From: Sulfurimonas sp. SAG-AH-194-I05
GTDB taxonomy: Bacteria; Campylobacterota; Campylobacteria; Campylobacterales; Sulfurimonadaceae
Length of the DNA: 39,775 nt
Direction of reading: 5' to 3'
NCBI RefSeq assembly: GCF_029215955.1
Contig: NZ_JAEMVA010000016.1
Span: 1-39,775 of the forward strand
Position numbers and translations under genes: made by a program. This document shows positions 1 to 8,767 of this stretch, in pieces. Position 1 is the first letter of the stretch; each line of letters begins with the position of its first letter. The notes under the pieces were generated by a model. The model ran no database searches and had not been told where the DNA came from. It saw only the letters and a program-made list of their open reading frames with translations.

Positions 1-179
1 TTCTTCTTTTCTTTTTTCTTCTTTTCTAACTTCACTTTTAATTTTTTCTTTTCCTCTTTCTTCGCTTTCTTCTTTTTAGCCTTTTTCTTCTTTGCTTTTA
101 GCTTCTCTGTTTTCTTCGCCTGTTTTTTCATTAGCTTTTTCGCTAATTTCTCTTCTTCTTTTTTGTCTTTCTTTGCCAT
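1..179 (-). CDS. Lysine-rich protein, N-terminal part (3' end cut by window edge)
   Basis: An open frame starts with ATG at 179 and stays open for 59 codons to the window edge, so only the N-terminus is visible. The ribosome site AGGAAAG lies about six bases upstream of the start. More than half of the visible residues are lysine, with glutamate, alanine and leucine making up most of the rest; KKKAKK-type blocks recur. There is no signal peptide. On the plus strand this appears as a T/C-rich tract, which could be mistaken for simple repeat DNA, but the start codon, ribosome site and uninterrupted frame argue for a real gene. The tail could be a nucleic-acid-binding extension on a larger protein or a small histone-like protein; the family is not recognisable from this piece. 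Confidence 0.6.
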   Translation of the reverse strand, partial: MAKKDKKEEEKLAKKLMKKQAKKTEKLKAKKKKAKKKKAKKEEKKKLKVKLEKKKKEKK

Positions 180-210
180 TTTAACTTTCCTTTTTTTATG
201 TCTATACCAA

Positions 211-216
211 AGTATA
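211..216 (-). promoter_or_regulatory. Putative -10 box for the lysine-rich gene
   Basis: TATACT read on the minus strand, about 32 bases before the start codon at 179. The spacer between this gene and ychF is very A/T-rich, and a second candidate (TATAAT-like within 221-231) is nearby, so the exact box is uncertain. Confidence 0.35.
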
Positions 217-307
217 CTCTTAATTATATAATACTCTACTTTAAAATAGAATATTATATTCATAACTTTTAAGAAATATTTTCTCCTAAATTTAAAGTAT
301 TTTAAGC

Positions 308-313
308 TATAAT
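308..313 (+). promoter_or_regulatory. Putative -10 box for ychF
   Basis: Perfect TATAAT in the context GCTATAATCGC, 34 bases before the ychF ATG. The same context, GCTATAATCGG, precedes the sdhA-like operon at 5111-5119, which supports its use as a housekeeping promoter. As is usual in Campylobacterota, no clear -35 box is present. Confidence 0.6.
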
Positions 314-347
314 CGCATTCATAAATACTCAAATATAAAGGTTTTTC

Positions 348-1448
348 ATGGGTTTAGCAATCGGTCTTGTAGGACTTCCAAACGTAGGTAAATCAACAAC
401 TTTTAATGCGCTTACAAAAGCACAAAATGCAGAAGCAGCAAATTATCCTTTTTGTACAATAGAGCCAAATAAGGCAGTTGTACCAGTTCCAGATAAAAGA
501 TTAGCAGAATTAGCTACAATCGTTAATCCTGAAAAAATTCAATACTCTACACTAGACTTTGTTGATATTGCGGGACTTGTTAAGGGTGCGAGCAAGGGTG
601 AAGGTTTAGGAAATAAATTTTTATCTACTATTCGTGAAACTGAAGTTATTTTACAAATAGTAAGATGTTTTGATGATGAAAATATTGTTCATAATGAAGG
701 AAGCATAGACCCTTTACGTGATGTTGAGATTATCGAAGGTGAACTTATTCTTGCAGATATCGAAGTTTTATCAAACAGAATAGACAGACTTAAAAAGCAA
801 GCCAAAGCTGACAAGAGTGCCAAAGCATCATTAGAGATGGCAGAAGAACTTATCGAGTTTTTAGCAGATGGCAACCTTGCTCGAAACTTTGATAAAACAG
901 ATACAGACGAGTATAGACAACTCAACAATGAAGTTCGATTTTTAACAGACAAAGAAATTATGTATGGTGCGAACACTGATGAAGATGGTCTTTTAGAAGA
1001 TAATGATTATGTAAAATTACTAACAGAACATGCCGCAAAAAACAACTGTGAAATCATAAAACTATGTGCTAAAGTTGAAGAAGAACTTATTGATCTCGAT
1101 GATGACGAATCACAAGAATTTTTAGCAGAACTAGGAGTTAAAGAATCGGGGCTTGAACAAATTATTCATAAAGGCTTTAAAAAGCTTGGTCTTATGTCAT
1201 ACTTTACAGCAGGTGTAAAAGAAGTTCGTGCGTGGACTATTAAACAAAATTCAACTGCTCCAAGAGCCGCTGCAGCCATTCACAATGACTTTGAAAAAGG
1301 CTTTATTCGCGCGGAGGTTATTGCCTATAATGATTATATAGAATGTGGTGGTGAAACAAAAGCTAAAGAAGCTGGAAAAATGAGACTAGAAGGTAAAGAG
1401 TACATTGTTCAAGATGGTGATGTTATGCACTTTAGATTTAATGTTTAA
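348..1448 (+). CDS. ychF: Redox-regulated ATPase YchF (OBG family)
   Basis: 366 aa, essentially the normal length of the family (E. coli 363). The P-loop GLPNVGKS is at residues 9-16, the switch region DIAGLVKGAS follows at about 74-83, and the base-specificity motif is NTDE near residue 209, the NxxE form that in this family favours ATP over GTP. The last 80 or so residues form the TGS domain. YchF binds ribosomes and is linked to stress and redox control of translation. It acts in the cytoplasm. It is transcribed alone: the next gene is on the opposite strand and its stop codon is only 3 bases away. The ribosome site is weak (AAAGG). Confidence 0.96.
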   Translation: MGLAIGLVGLPNVGKSTTFNALTKAQNAEAANYPFCTIEPNKAVVPVPDKRLAELATIVNPEKIQYSTLDFVDIAGLVKGASKGEGLGNKFLSTIRETEVILQIVRCFDDENIVHNEGSIDPLRDVEIIEGELILADIEVLSNRIDRLKKQAKADKSAKASLEMAEELIEFLADGNLARNFDKTDTDEYRQLNNEVRFLTDKEIMYGANTDEDGLLEDNDYVKLLTEHAAKNNCEIIKLCAKVEEELIDLDDDESQEFLAELGVKESGLEQIIHKGFKKLGLMSYFTAGVKEVRAWTIKQNSTAPRAAAAIHNDFEKGFIRAEVIAYNDYIECGGETKAKEAGKMRLEGKEYIVQDGDVMHFRFNV

Positions 1449-1451
1449 CTT

Positions 1452-2228
1452 TTACGTTTTATAAAATTCAGTCTTAAGGGAGTTAAATATTGCTAATTTA
1501 ACTCTTTTAAGGCTTCCATCAAATTCTTCTAGTTTTGTATTTTCTATTTTTTTATATTTTTCTACATATGTTGGTAAAATACTTTCTAAAGCTTCATGTC
1601 TATCTTTTTTAATAGTTCCACTTGCTATTTCATTTTTTATATCTGAAATTTTTATTTTTAAATCACTTAGACTCGTACTTTTTATATGCTTCGCTTGTTT
1701 GATTTTTTTAGCAAGTTGGTCAAAACTATTTATTCCTAAAACACTTCTGTTGGCTATTAACTTACTATTTATAATTGCATTCACAAACTTTACTCTTGGA
1801 CTTGAAGAACTTATAGATGCAAGAAGTTCTATAAACGAATGTGCAATATTTTCATAAAGATACTCTTTGTAATGTTTCAAATAATCATCTGCTACTTCGT
1901 GAATAAATTTGACTCTTCCTTTCATTTGAAGTTCTTCTAAGGCATCATCTTTTGAATATTTTAATTCTTCAATTGCATAAGAAATCCATTCATTAGCTAT
2001 CTCTTTAAAAAGTATATTTATCACATGCTTCAAAGTAAAGTCAGAAATAGCTGGAATATGTAAAAAGTTAATATGCTCTTTTAAAATATCGTCTACCATT
2101 GCTTTTGATAAAATACGCATTATTTCAACTCTATCTTTTTCAGACTTTACATTTAAAACTTCTTTTTCAAAAAGAAATTTTTTTGAAAAGATTGAGAGAA
2201 TTAAACCGTCTTTACGCATTGATTTCAT
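1452..2228 (-). CDS. Unrecognised alpha-helical protein, 258 aa
   Basis: I do not recognise this family. The protein is predicted mostly helical and charged, rich in Lys, Glu, Ile and Leu, with no cysteine, no signal peptide and no clear membrane segment, so it is probably cytosolic. The start at 2228 lies 9 bases after the psd stop, with only a poor ribosome site; a second ATG three codons in (2219) is an alternative. It is the last gene of a leftward run thiL-truD-psd, so it is probably co-transcribed and translationally coupled with psd. Its last codons overlap a hairpin that appears to serve ychF on the other strand. Nothing in the sequence gives a function. Confidence 0.75.
   Translation of the reverse strand: MKSMRKDGLILSIFSKKFLFEKEVLNVKSEKDRVEIMRILSKAMVDDILKEHINFLHIPAISDFTLKHVINILFKEIANEWISYAIEELKYSKDDALEELQMKGRVKFIHEVADDYLKHYKEYLYENIAHSFIELLASISSSSPRVKFVNAIINSKLIANRSVLGINSFDQLAKKIKQAKHIKSTSLSDLKIKISDIKNEIASGTIKKDRHEALESILPTYVEKYKKIENTKLEEFDGSLKRVKLAIFNSLKTEFYKT
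1473..1511 (+). terminator. Strand-specific hairpin after ychF, inside the convergent gene
   Basis: 16-base arms at 1473-1488 and 1496-1511 with a 7-base loop. On the plus-strand RNA every position pairs, two of them as G-U; on the minus-strand RNA those two become C-A mismatches. This favours a role in ychF mRNA, beginning 24 bases after its stop codon. There is no long T tract after it, so it may stabilise the 3' end rather than terminate alone. Confidence 0.5.
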
Positions 2229-2237
2229 ATATATACT

Positions 2238-3059
2238 TTAATTCATCTTCGCTATAGTTTGACCATACTTAACATCATCGCCAGCTTTTACACGAAGGTC
2301 AAGCATCTCTTTTTGCGCTATGACTATAATAGTAGAACCCATTTCAAAACATCCAAAATCCATTCCCTTATCAAGATACATATCTGTAAAATCATACGCT
2401 TGTGGATTCGTTGCAACTGCATTTGTTTGAATTTGAGGTGCAAAAGAAACCTGCATAACTCCAACATTTAAAGCACTTACTAAAACCATAAAAAACCTTT
2501 TGCCCGATGTACTTTCACAGTGAAGGACTACTCTTTCATTTTCTATAAATAAGTTAAGTCTTTTTCGAAGTGATGGCATATTTACAGGATAAAATTTTCC
2601 AGGAATATGAACCGCTTTTAAAACTTTTAAATTTGTTGGCATATGGTAACGATGGTAATCTTTTGGAGAAAGATAAAAATTTAAAAATGTACCATTATGT
2701 ACAACATTTTTTTCTTCTTGCGTAAATTCACTACCGATAAAATCATCACATTTATAACGCATTCCTTTAATTTGAAGCGCATAGTCTTCAGTCATAGTTC
2801 CACATTCAGAAATGAGAGAATCACATGGTGCAATAAAGTCACTACCATCTAAAGAAAACATTCTGTCTTCTCTTAAGTGTCTCGTAAAAAGAGCATTTAA
2901 ACTCTTGTACATGTGGGGTGCATGAAATTCATTCATGTCAAGACCCATTAACCCAACGTATACGTTATTTACAATTTTTTGAAACCACGGTGAAAACTCT
3001 TTACTTGCGAATTTTCCAAAGTTTTGTGAAATAAGTGAAGTGATATGTCTTTTTTGCAT
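2238..3059 (-). CDS. psd: Phosphatidylserine decarboxylase proenzyme
   Basis: 273 aa. Converts phosphatidylserine to phosphatidylethanolamine at the inner membrane. The self-cleavage site is MGST at 240-243 (LGST in most homologues); cutting between G241 and S242 would give a large beta chain and a 32-residue alpha chain carrying the pyruvoyl group. The other members of the charge relay are visible: D80 in APCD, and H139 in the YHRYHMP motif at 135-141. No N-terminal membrane helix is evident, as in other short bacterial forms. It lies 20 bases after truD and 9 bases before the 258-aa unknown gene, all leftward, suggesting a single transcript from the thiL promoter. Confidence 0.95.
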   Translation of the reverse strand: MQKRHITSLISQNFGKFASKEFSPWFQKIVNNVYVGLMGLDMNEFHAPHMYKSLNALFTRHLREDRMFSLDGSDFIAPCDSLISECGTMTEDYALQIKGMRYKCDDFIGSEFTQEEKNVVHNGTFLNFYLSPKDYHRYHMPTNLKVLKAVHIPGKFYPVNMPSLRKRLNLFIENERVVLHCESTSGKRFFMVLVSALNVGVMQVSFAPQIQTNAVATNPQAYDFTDMYLDKGMDFGCFEMGSTIIVIAQKEMLDLRVKAGDDVKYGQTIAKMN

Positions 3060-3079
3060 AATTGTATCTCTATCCTCTA

Positions 3080-4153
3080 TTAATTTATTTTTTTCTTTGC
3101 TAGTTCTTCAATAAGAACTGTTGCATACGAACCTTTTGGAAGGGTAAAGTTAAGTTCATACTGTGCTTCAATAGCATTAAACCTTCCCTCAACACCGACG
3201 GGATAAACCCATGCGTATCTTCTTGCTCCATCTGCGTTAATAGTATCGTCAAAATCTTTTTCAATTATACCAGCTGTAAGTGATGACATTTTTACTTTTT
3301 CACCGCAAAGCATTCCTGTTACAGAAATATTTCTTGTATTAAAGCGCTCTAAGTCTTCTTCACTTCCATCAAAATCAAAAAGTCTTCCATGTGGGTAATG
3401 TTCCATAATATCACCAAAAAGTACTTTAAATGGATGTTTTTGTTTTTTGAGTTTTTTGAGTTCTTCTAAGGGTATATTTAAAAGTGATTCTAATTCTTTT
3501 GCTTCAAAGTTAGCTAACAAAGTATTTATCTCTAAACGTCTACTAAGCCACATGTTAAAAAGGTGGGATTGGTACGCACTAATAAGAAACTTTCTAATCT
3601 TTGGATTACGTTCTCGTTTTGTACCCTTAGCAATTTGTTCCCCTTGAATGTGGTTGTCCCCATCGTTACCAAAACGTTGGTATCCAAAATAGTTTGGCAT
3701 ACCAAATTCAGAAATATTTTTTAAAGCCTCATCCATTTTAATAGCAGAGGTAGGGTTTACTTTCTTTAGTTTTATATAAAAACGATTTCCTTTAAGATGC
3801 CCTATTCTTATTTTATTGTTATGGTACGTTTTTGAAAGAATTTTTATACCCTCATGCGTAAATGTATCCATAGCTTCTTCATGCTGTTTATGAATAGAAA
3901 TATACTGTTTTGTCATTGCATATTTGTCTTTTAAACCTGCATAACCTATCTCTTTATTTTTAATTCCTAGGTACTTTGCTAAGATACTTACAAGTTCCAT
4001 AGTTGCAATATTTTTCTTACGAACAAACAAAATCAAATGCTCACCCTCTCCTGAAAAATCATAAAGAGGTAATTCCTCAACAACGAAATCACGTGCTGTT
4101 TGTTTAAAGTGAAAATTGATACTTGAATGCCCGAGTGAATAAAATCTATCCAT
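3080..4153 (-). CDS. truD: tRNA pseudouridine(13) synthase TruD
   Basis: 357 aa, the usual length. Isomerises uridine 13 of tRNA-Glu. The catalytic aspartate is D76 in GYAGLKDKYAMT (70-81), and the second signature NYFGYQRFG is present around residues 154-162, followed by the TruD-specific insertion domain. The start codon at 4153 is 3 bases beyond the thiL stop, so the two genes are tightly coupled. A cytoplasmic RNA-modifying enzyme with no unusual feature. Confidence 0.96.
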   Translation of the reverse strand: MDRFYSLGHSSINFHFKQTARDFVVEELPLYDFSGEGEHLILFVRKKNIATMELVSILAKYLGIKNKEIGYAGLKDKYAMTKQYISIHKQHEEAMDTFTHEGIKILSKTYHNNKIRIGHLKGNRFYIKLKKVNPTSAIKMDEALKNISEFGMPNYFGYQRFGNDGDNHIQGEQIAKGTKRERNPKIRKFLISAYQSHLFNMWLSRRLEINTLLANFEAKELESLLNIPLEELKKLKKQKHPFKVLFGDIMEHYPHGRLFDFDGSEEDLERFNTRNISVTGMLCGEKVKMSSLTAGIIEKDFDDTINADGARRYAWVYPVGVEGRFNAIEAQYELNFTLPKGSYATVLIEELAKKKIN

Positions 4154-4156
4154 AAC

Positions 4157-4981
4157 CTACCTTTTAAAATGATGCGACTTGCATCTGTTTGTGTATTTAA
4201 CACGCGTTGCTACTGCAAAAATATGAAGTGGTGTTCTTGTAACTTGCGCTAATCTTTTTATAGTTTTTTTATCTCTTTTATTAAATGAAATAAGCATTTC
4301 ATACTCTTCACCACTACAACCTATACTTTTAGGAATTTTATTTAAAAATGTATAGCCTATTCTACTTGCTTTACTAATTTTTTCTAAATCGCTAAAAAGA
4401 CCATCTGAAATATCCATTCCAGCGCTTAAATATCTTGAGACTTTATATAAGAACTTATCTCGTAACGTAATGTTTACAAATTTAGAATTCACATGAAGAG
4501 ATCCACCGTTTAAGAGTGTTTTTAAATTCTTCGCTGACGTCCCTAAAGAACCTGTATATGCAAACAAGTCACCATTTTTCGCACTGCTACGTAGTAAAGG
4601 TTTTTTTGTTTCAGAAATAATAGTAATCGTAATATCGAGTTTTGTATTACTTATAGTATCTCCACCAATTATAGCTATGTTAAAATCTTTTGCAACTTTT
4701 TTAAATCCACATGATAAAGCTTTCATTTGTCTTTTTGTAATTGCGGTAGGCATAGCTACACTTAAGAGTGCATATTTAGGCTTTGCATTCATCGCAATTG
4801 CATCGGAAATATTCACATGCATCGCTTTTTTCGCTACTTGATAATAGCTCATCCAAGAAGACTTAAAATGTACATCTTCAAAAAAAGCATCTTTGGAGTA
4901 CACGAAACCATCAATAAAAGCACCATCATTACCAATATGTTTATTATCAAACAATGATATAAAATAATTTTCTACGTTCAA
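4157..4981 (-). CDS. thiL: Thiamine-monophosphate kinase
   Basis: 274 aa, shorter than E. coli ThiL (325). Phosphorylates thiamine monophosphate to the diphosphate cofactor, which the 2-oxoacid oxidoreductase elsewhere in this window would use. Family motifs are visible: an N-terminal GNDGAFI in place of the common GDDAA, DAFFEDVHF, GGDTIS near residue 101, and GMDISDGLFSDLEK near 189. The start is TTG at 4981: no in-frame ATG exists early enough to keep the N-terminal motif, and AGAAGAGAA just upstream can serve as ribosome site. First gene of the leftward run thiL-truD-psd-unknown. Confidence 0.9.
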   Translation of the reverse strand: MNVENYFISLFDNKHIGNDGAFIDGFVYSKDAFFEDVHFKSSWMSYYQVAKKAMHVNISDAIAMNAKPKYALLSVAMPTAITKRQMKALSCGFKKVAKDFNIAIIGGDTISNTKLDITITIISETKKPLLRSSAKNGDLFAYTGSLGTSAKNLKTLLNGGSLHVNSKFVNITLRDKFLYKVSRYLSAGMDISDGLFSDLEKISKASRIGYTFLNKIPKSIGCSGEEYEMLISFNKRDKKTIKRLAQVTRTPLHIFAVATRVKYTNRCKSHHFKR

Positions 4982-5008
4982 TTCTCTTCTTTATATTTAT
5001 TTACTTAC

Positions 5009-5014
5009 ATTATA
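5009..5014 (-). promoter_or_regulatory. Putative -10 box for thiL-truD-psd
   Basis: TATAAT on the minus strand, 28 bases before the TTG start of thiL and divergent from the sdhA-like operon promoter. Confidence 0.5.
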
Positions 5015-5111
5015 CATGTATTGAGTAAATACTTAAGTGTCTCAAATCGTAACAAACTTCTAGTTCATCATAATTTGTTATTCCTTTAAGATATTCAAAG
5101 TCTACACACGC

Positions 5112-5117
5112 TATAAT
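5112..5117 (+). promoter_or_regulatory. Putative -10 box for the sdhABE-type operon
   Basis: TATAAT in GCTATAATCGG, 38 bases before the chosen ATG at 5155. The context nearly matches the ychF promoter. Confidence 0.6.
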
Positions 5118-5154
5118 CGGCATTATTTTAGTTCTAAAATTGAAGGATGAGTTA

Positions 5155-6867
5155 ATGAGTATTCCAATTTATACTTACGATGCAGTTATTGTTGGTGCTG
5201 GCCTTGCTGGTTGTGCGGCAGCAAGAGAGTTGCAAAGTGCAGGCAAAAAAGTTGCCGTTATTACAAAGTTACACCCCCTAAGAAGTCACTCCGGTGCTGC
5301 GCAGGGTGGTATTAATGCAGCCTTTAGTGATGCTGATAGTATCGAACTTCATGAGTTTGACACAGTAAAGGGAAGCGATTATTTAGCGGATCAAGATGCT
5401 GTTACTTTTATGTGTGAAAGAGCTCCTGAAACTATCCGATGGATAGAAGGTATGGGTGCAGCATTTAGTCGTACTCCTGATGGAAAAATTGCACAACGCC
5501 CTTTTGGAGGACAATCTTCTCCTCGTGCATGTTATGCTAAAGATAGAACAGGTTTAACCTTGCTTCAAACGATTTATGAACAAGCTGATCGCGTAGGTGT
5601 TAAGTTTTGGGACGAATGGTATGCAGCTGACATCATCTATAAAGATGGAAAAGTATCAGGTGTAGTTGCATTTAACATTAGAAATATGGAAACAGTTATA
5701 TTTAATGCAAAATCAGTAATGTTTGCAACTGGTGGCTATGCTAGAAGCTATAAAATAAATTCAAATGCACATGCAAATACTGGTGATGGTCTTTCTATCG
5801 TTGCACGTCATGGTCTTCCTTTAGAAGATATGGAATTTGTACAATTTCACCCATCAGGACTTTCAGGAAATGGTGTTTTAATTTCTGAAGCTGCTCGTGG
5901 TGAAGGTGGACAACTCAAGAACTCCGAGGGTGAGCGATTTATGACGAAATATGCTCCTAACGCTATGGAACTTGCGTCTCGTGATGTTGTAGCACGTGCA
6001 ATCCTTAACGAGATTCGTGAAGGTCGTGGAGTTGGTCCAAGAAAAGATGCAGTGTATTTAGATGTTACACATCTTGGACGTGAACTTATCATGAATAAAC
6101 TTCCTGAATTACGTGAACTAGCTATCACTTTTCTAGGTCTTGACATGATTAAAGAGCCTATTTTAATCTCAGCAACTGCGCATTATTCTATGGGTGGTAT
6201 TCCAGTCAATATTGCAGGACGTGCTCGAAAAAACAGCACTGAATTTATTGAAGGCTTTTATGCTGCTGGTGAATGTTCATGTGTATCTGTTCATGGAGCG
6301 AATCGTCTTGGTGCAAACTCAGTACTTGAAGCATTACTTTTTGGTAAATTTGTTGGTAAAACAATGGTAGAAGATGTCGATAAAATAGAATTACGTGTTG
6401 CAACACAAGAAGATGCACAAACTGCACTTAATGAAATTAATTTTGTTATGACAAACAATGGAAGTGAAAAAGTACCAGCATTACGAGAAGAATTACAACA
6501 ATGTATGACAGCAAATGCAGGAGCATTTAGAAGTAAGAAAACTCTTGACCTTGCTATTAAAACCATTAAACAACTTCGTAAAAAATATAAAAACATCAGA
6601 ATTCAAGATAAATCAAAAGTATTTAATACTGAACTTCAAGAAGCTTTAGAGTTTGGTCACATGCTTGATTACTCACTCTTTATCGTTGAGAGTGCTGTTG
6701 CACGTGAAGAAAGTCGTGGTGCTCACTTTAGAGAAGATTTTCAAACAAGAGATGATGATAAATTCCTTAAGCATACTATGGCTTATATGGATGAAAATGG
6801 TGATATTTCACTTGACTACATGGATGTCGTTCTTGGCAAACATGAACTTAAAGCTAGAACTTACTAG
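5155..6867 (+). CDS. sdhA: Succinate dehydrogenase/fumarate reductase flavoprotein subunit (SdhABE type)
   Basis: 570 aa. Carries FAD and the dicarboxylate site of a complex that interconverts succinate and fumarate. Visible: dinucleotide-binding GAGLAG at 14-19, the covalent-FAD histidine H45 in [10 protein letters not shown], the active-site HPSG motif near 226, and [10 protein letters not shown] near 380. A TTG in frame at 5140 would add five residues, but the ribosome site AAGGA at 5143-5147 fits the ATG at 5155. No twin-arginine leader is present, unlike the periplasmic methylmenaquinol:fumarate reductase MfrA of Campylobacter and Wolinella, so this complex should face the cytoplasm. The next two genes encode the iron-sulfur and CCG subunits. 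Direction (oxidation or fumarate reduction for a reductive TCA cycle) cannot be read from sequence. Confidence 0.93.
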   Translation: MSIPIYTYDAVIVGAGLAGCAAARELQSAGKKVAVITKLHPLRSHSGAAQGGINAAFSDADSIELHEFDTVKGSDYLADQDAVTFMCERAPETIRWIEGMGAAFSRTPDGKIAQRPFGGQSSPRACYAKDRTGLTLLQTIYEQADRVGVKFWDEWYAADIIYKDGKVSGVVAFNIRNMETVIFNAKSVMFATGGYARSYKINSNAHANTGDGLSIVARHGLPLEDMEFVQFHPSGLSGNGVLISEAARGEGGQLKNSEGERFMTKYAPNAMELASRDVVARAILNEIREGRGVGPRKDAVYLDVTHLGRELIMNKLPELRELAITFLGLDMIKEPILISATAHYSMGGIPVNIAGRARKNSTEFIEGFYAAGECSCVSVHGANRLGANSVLEALLFGKFVGKTMVEDVDKIELRVATQEDAQTALNEINFVMTNNGSEKVPALREELQQCMTANAGAFRSKKTLDLAIKTIKQLRKKYKNIRIQDKSKVFNTELQEALEFGHMLDYSLFIVESAVAREESRGAHFREDFQTRDDDKFLKHTMAYMDENGDISLDYMDVVLGKHELKARTY

Positions 6868-6884
6868 GTAAAGGGAGAAAACTT

Positions 6885-7865
6885 ATGAGTACAAGTACAA
6901 TTACTACACAAAAAGTAACTTTCAAAGTATTTCGTTTTAATGCAGACGAAGATTATCTTCCATACTATGAAAACTATGAAATGGAAGTAACTTCAGAAGA
7001 AGTTGTTTTAGATATTTTAAATAGAATTAAATGGGACCACGATGGTAGTTTTTCTTATAGAAGATCATGTCGTCACGGTATTTGTGGAACATGTGCCATT
7101 AAAGTAAATGGTAAATCAACACTTGCATGTAAAGAAAGCATGAATGGTTTAGTTGCACTTTTTGGAAATGAGCTTACGCTTGAACCATTAAGTATCAAAA
7201 GAGCCATTAAAGATATGATTATCGATAAGGGTGATTTTTGGGAGAAACATGAAGCTGTAACGCCATACCTTGTTACAGATGTAAATGAAGCTCCTACGCA
7301 CGAGAACCTTGTTTCTCCAGCAGAAGCAAATACTTTAGATGAAGCTGACCTTTGTATTCAATGTGGAGCATGTCATTATGCATGTCCTGTTGTTGCAATA
7401 AACGAAGACTTCTTTGGTCCAGCAGCATTTGCAGCAGCATACCGTTTTGAAGCTGATGTTCGTGATGAAGATGGTACCGATCGAATTTCTGCTATGAATG
7501 AATCTGCGCAAGGTGTTTGGGACTGTGTTAAATGTTTTGAATGTCAAGAAGCTTGTCCTAAAGAGATTAATCCAATTGAAAAAATTGGTAAACTTCATAA
7601 TATGATTTTCCAAAAAGATGTAGCAGTATCAAATGTGGCTACGCGTCATGCAGTTGGTTTTCATCATTCTATTAAAAGATTTGGTGTACTTGATGAAGGT
7701 GGATTAGTGCTTTATTCCGAAATGGCTGGAATTGTTAAACATATACCTGTTGCAGCAAGAATGTTTGTAAAAGGTAAAATTGTTCCACCGTGGGGAATCA
7801 CAAAATCCGATAATATGGATGAAATCAAAAAACTTGTAGCATCATCTACTACAGCTAAGTTTTAG
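6885..7865 (+). CDS. sdhB: Succinate dehydrogenase/fumarate reductase iron-sulfur subunit
   Basis: 326 aa, longer than the roughly 240 aa of classical SdhB because of a C-terminal extension after about residue 240, as in other SdhABE-type complexes. The N-terminal ferredoxin fold holds the [2Fe-2S] ligands C62, C67, C70 and C82. The C-terminal helical domain has C157/C160/C163/C167P and C214/C217/C220/C224P for the other two clusters. Because the third group has a full CxxCxxCxxxC pattern, two [4Fe-4S] clusters or a 4Fe/3Fe pair are possible. A strong ribosome site, AAAGGGAG, precedes the ATG, 17 bases after sdhA. It passes electrons between the flavin and the SdhE subunit. Confidence 0.94.
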   Translation: MSTSTITTQKVTFKVFRFNADEDYLPYYENYEMEVTSEEVVLDILNRIKWDHDGSFSYRRSCRHGICGTCAIKVNGKSTLACKESMNGLVALFGNELTLEPLSIKRAIKDMIIDKGDFWEKHEAVTPYLVTDVNEAPTHENLVSPAEANTLDEADLCIQCGACHYACPVVAINEDFFGPAAFAAAYRFEADVRDEDGTDRISAMNESAQGVWDCVKCFECQEACPKEINPIEKIGKLHNMIFQKDVAVSNVATRHAVGFHHSIKRFGVLDEGGLVLYSEMAGIVKHIPVAARMFVKGKIVPPWGITKSDNMDEIKKLVASSTTAKF

Positions 7866-7874
7866 GAGTAAGAA

Positions 7875-8756
7875 ATGGGAAAATTAAGATATGCACTTTT
7901 TACTGGTTGTACTGCAAAACAAAGTACACCTGAGCAATACATGTCAACATATGCAGTCGCAGAAAAATTAGGAATCGAACTTGTAGAACTAACAGAAGCA
8001 TCATGTTGTGGGGCTTCTCATTTACAAGATTATGACGACTTTTTATCTTTAGTTTTAAATGCTAGAAATATTGCTTATGCTGAGAAACATGAATTAACAA
8101 TGGTTACTATTTGTAATACATGTCAGCTTAATACGGCAATGACGAAGCACCGTTTAGATAACAATGCTGACCTTAAAAAAAGAGTAAATGAAAAATTAGA
8201 AGAAGTTGGTTTAGAGTACAAAGGTACTTCACTAATCACACATTTTTTATATGCTATTATCGATGATATCGGTCTTGACAAAGTAAAAGAGATGGTGGTT
8301 ACACCACTGAGTCAGTTTAATATTGCACCCTTTTATGGTTGTCATAACATTAGACCTAGTGAGCTTCAAAATGAAACGCACAAAACTCCTGAAAATCCAT
8401 ATAACCCTACTTCATTAGATGATTTAATCATTGCATGTGGTGGTGCTACTGTTGATTATGAAGAAAAAAATAAATGTTGTGGTTTCCATGTGGAACTTCA
8501 AGCACCAAAAACTGCAGCAATTTTAACAGGGAATGCAATCGCTGGAGCTATGGATGGTAATGCAGACTGGATGGTAACTCCATGTCCATTATGTCACCTT
8601 AAACTTGATACGCAAACAGGTCATGCTTCACATGCCATAGGACGTGAAGTAAAACTTCCTGTTCTTCACATGCAACAAATGCTAGGTCTAGCACTTGGTT
8701 GTGATGCTGCTGAACTTGGAATGAAACATCACCTCACAAAAGTAGATTTCGTATAA
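7875..8756 (+). CDS. sdhE: SdhE/HdrB-like subunit with two CCG domains
   Basis: 293 aa. In place of haem-bearing SdhC/D anchors, E-type complexes use this heterodisulfide reductase B-like subunit to reach the quinone pool at the membrane. Two cysteine-rich CCG domains are clear: C12, C44-C45-G, C80, C83 in the first, and C156, C201-C202-G, C237, C240 in the second. No transmembrane helix is seen; membrane contact would be through amphipathic segments. The ribosome site AGGAG sits six bases before ATG and the gap to sdhB is 9 bases. The name sdhE here refers to the E-type subunit, not the unrelated flavinylation factor of the same name. Confidence 0.9.
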   Translation: MGKLRYALFTGCTAKQSTPEQYMSTYAVAEKLGIELVELTEASCCGASHLQDYDDFLSLVLNARNIAYAEKHELTMVTICNTCQLNTAMTKHRLDNNADLKKRVNEKLEEVGLEYKGTSLITHFLYAIIDDIGLDKVKEMVVTPLSQFNIAPFYGCHNIRPSELQNETHKTPENPYNPTSLDDLIIACGGATVDYEEKNKCCGFHVELQAPKTAAILTGNAIAGAMDGNADWMVTPCPLCHLKLDTQTGHASHAIGREVKLPVLHMQQMLGLALGCDAAELGMKHHLTKVDFV

Positions 8757-8767
8757 TACTTAACTTT

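Noticed and set aside
1..180. T/C-rich tract resembling simple repeat or low-complexity noncoding DNA
   Set aside because: The complement is one open frame with an ATG and a good ribosome site, so it is better explained as the start of a lysine-rich gene.
214..237. Direct repeat ATACTCT (two copies, 17 bases apart) upstream of ychF
   Set aside because: Seven-base repeats are expected by chance in such A/T-rich spacer DNA.
689..976. Antisense open frames inside ychF, sdhA, dabA, gltB and other genes
   Set aside because: They lie wholly within strongly supported genes, have poor start contexts and show no domain.
5140..5154. TTG start adding five residues to the SdhA-like protein
   Set aside because: The ribosome site AAGGA overlaps this extension and is correctly spaced for the ATG at 5155.
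5155..8756. Annotation as periplasmic methylmenaquinol:fumarate reductase MfrABE
   Set aside because: The flavoprotein has no twin-arginine signal peptide.
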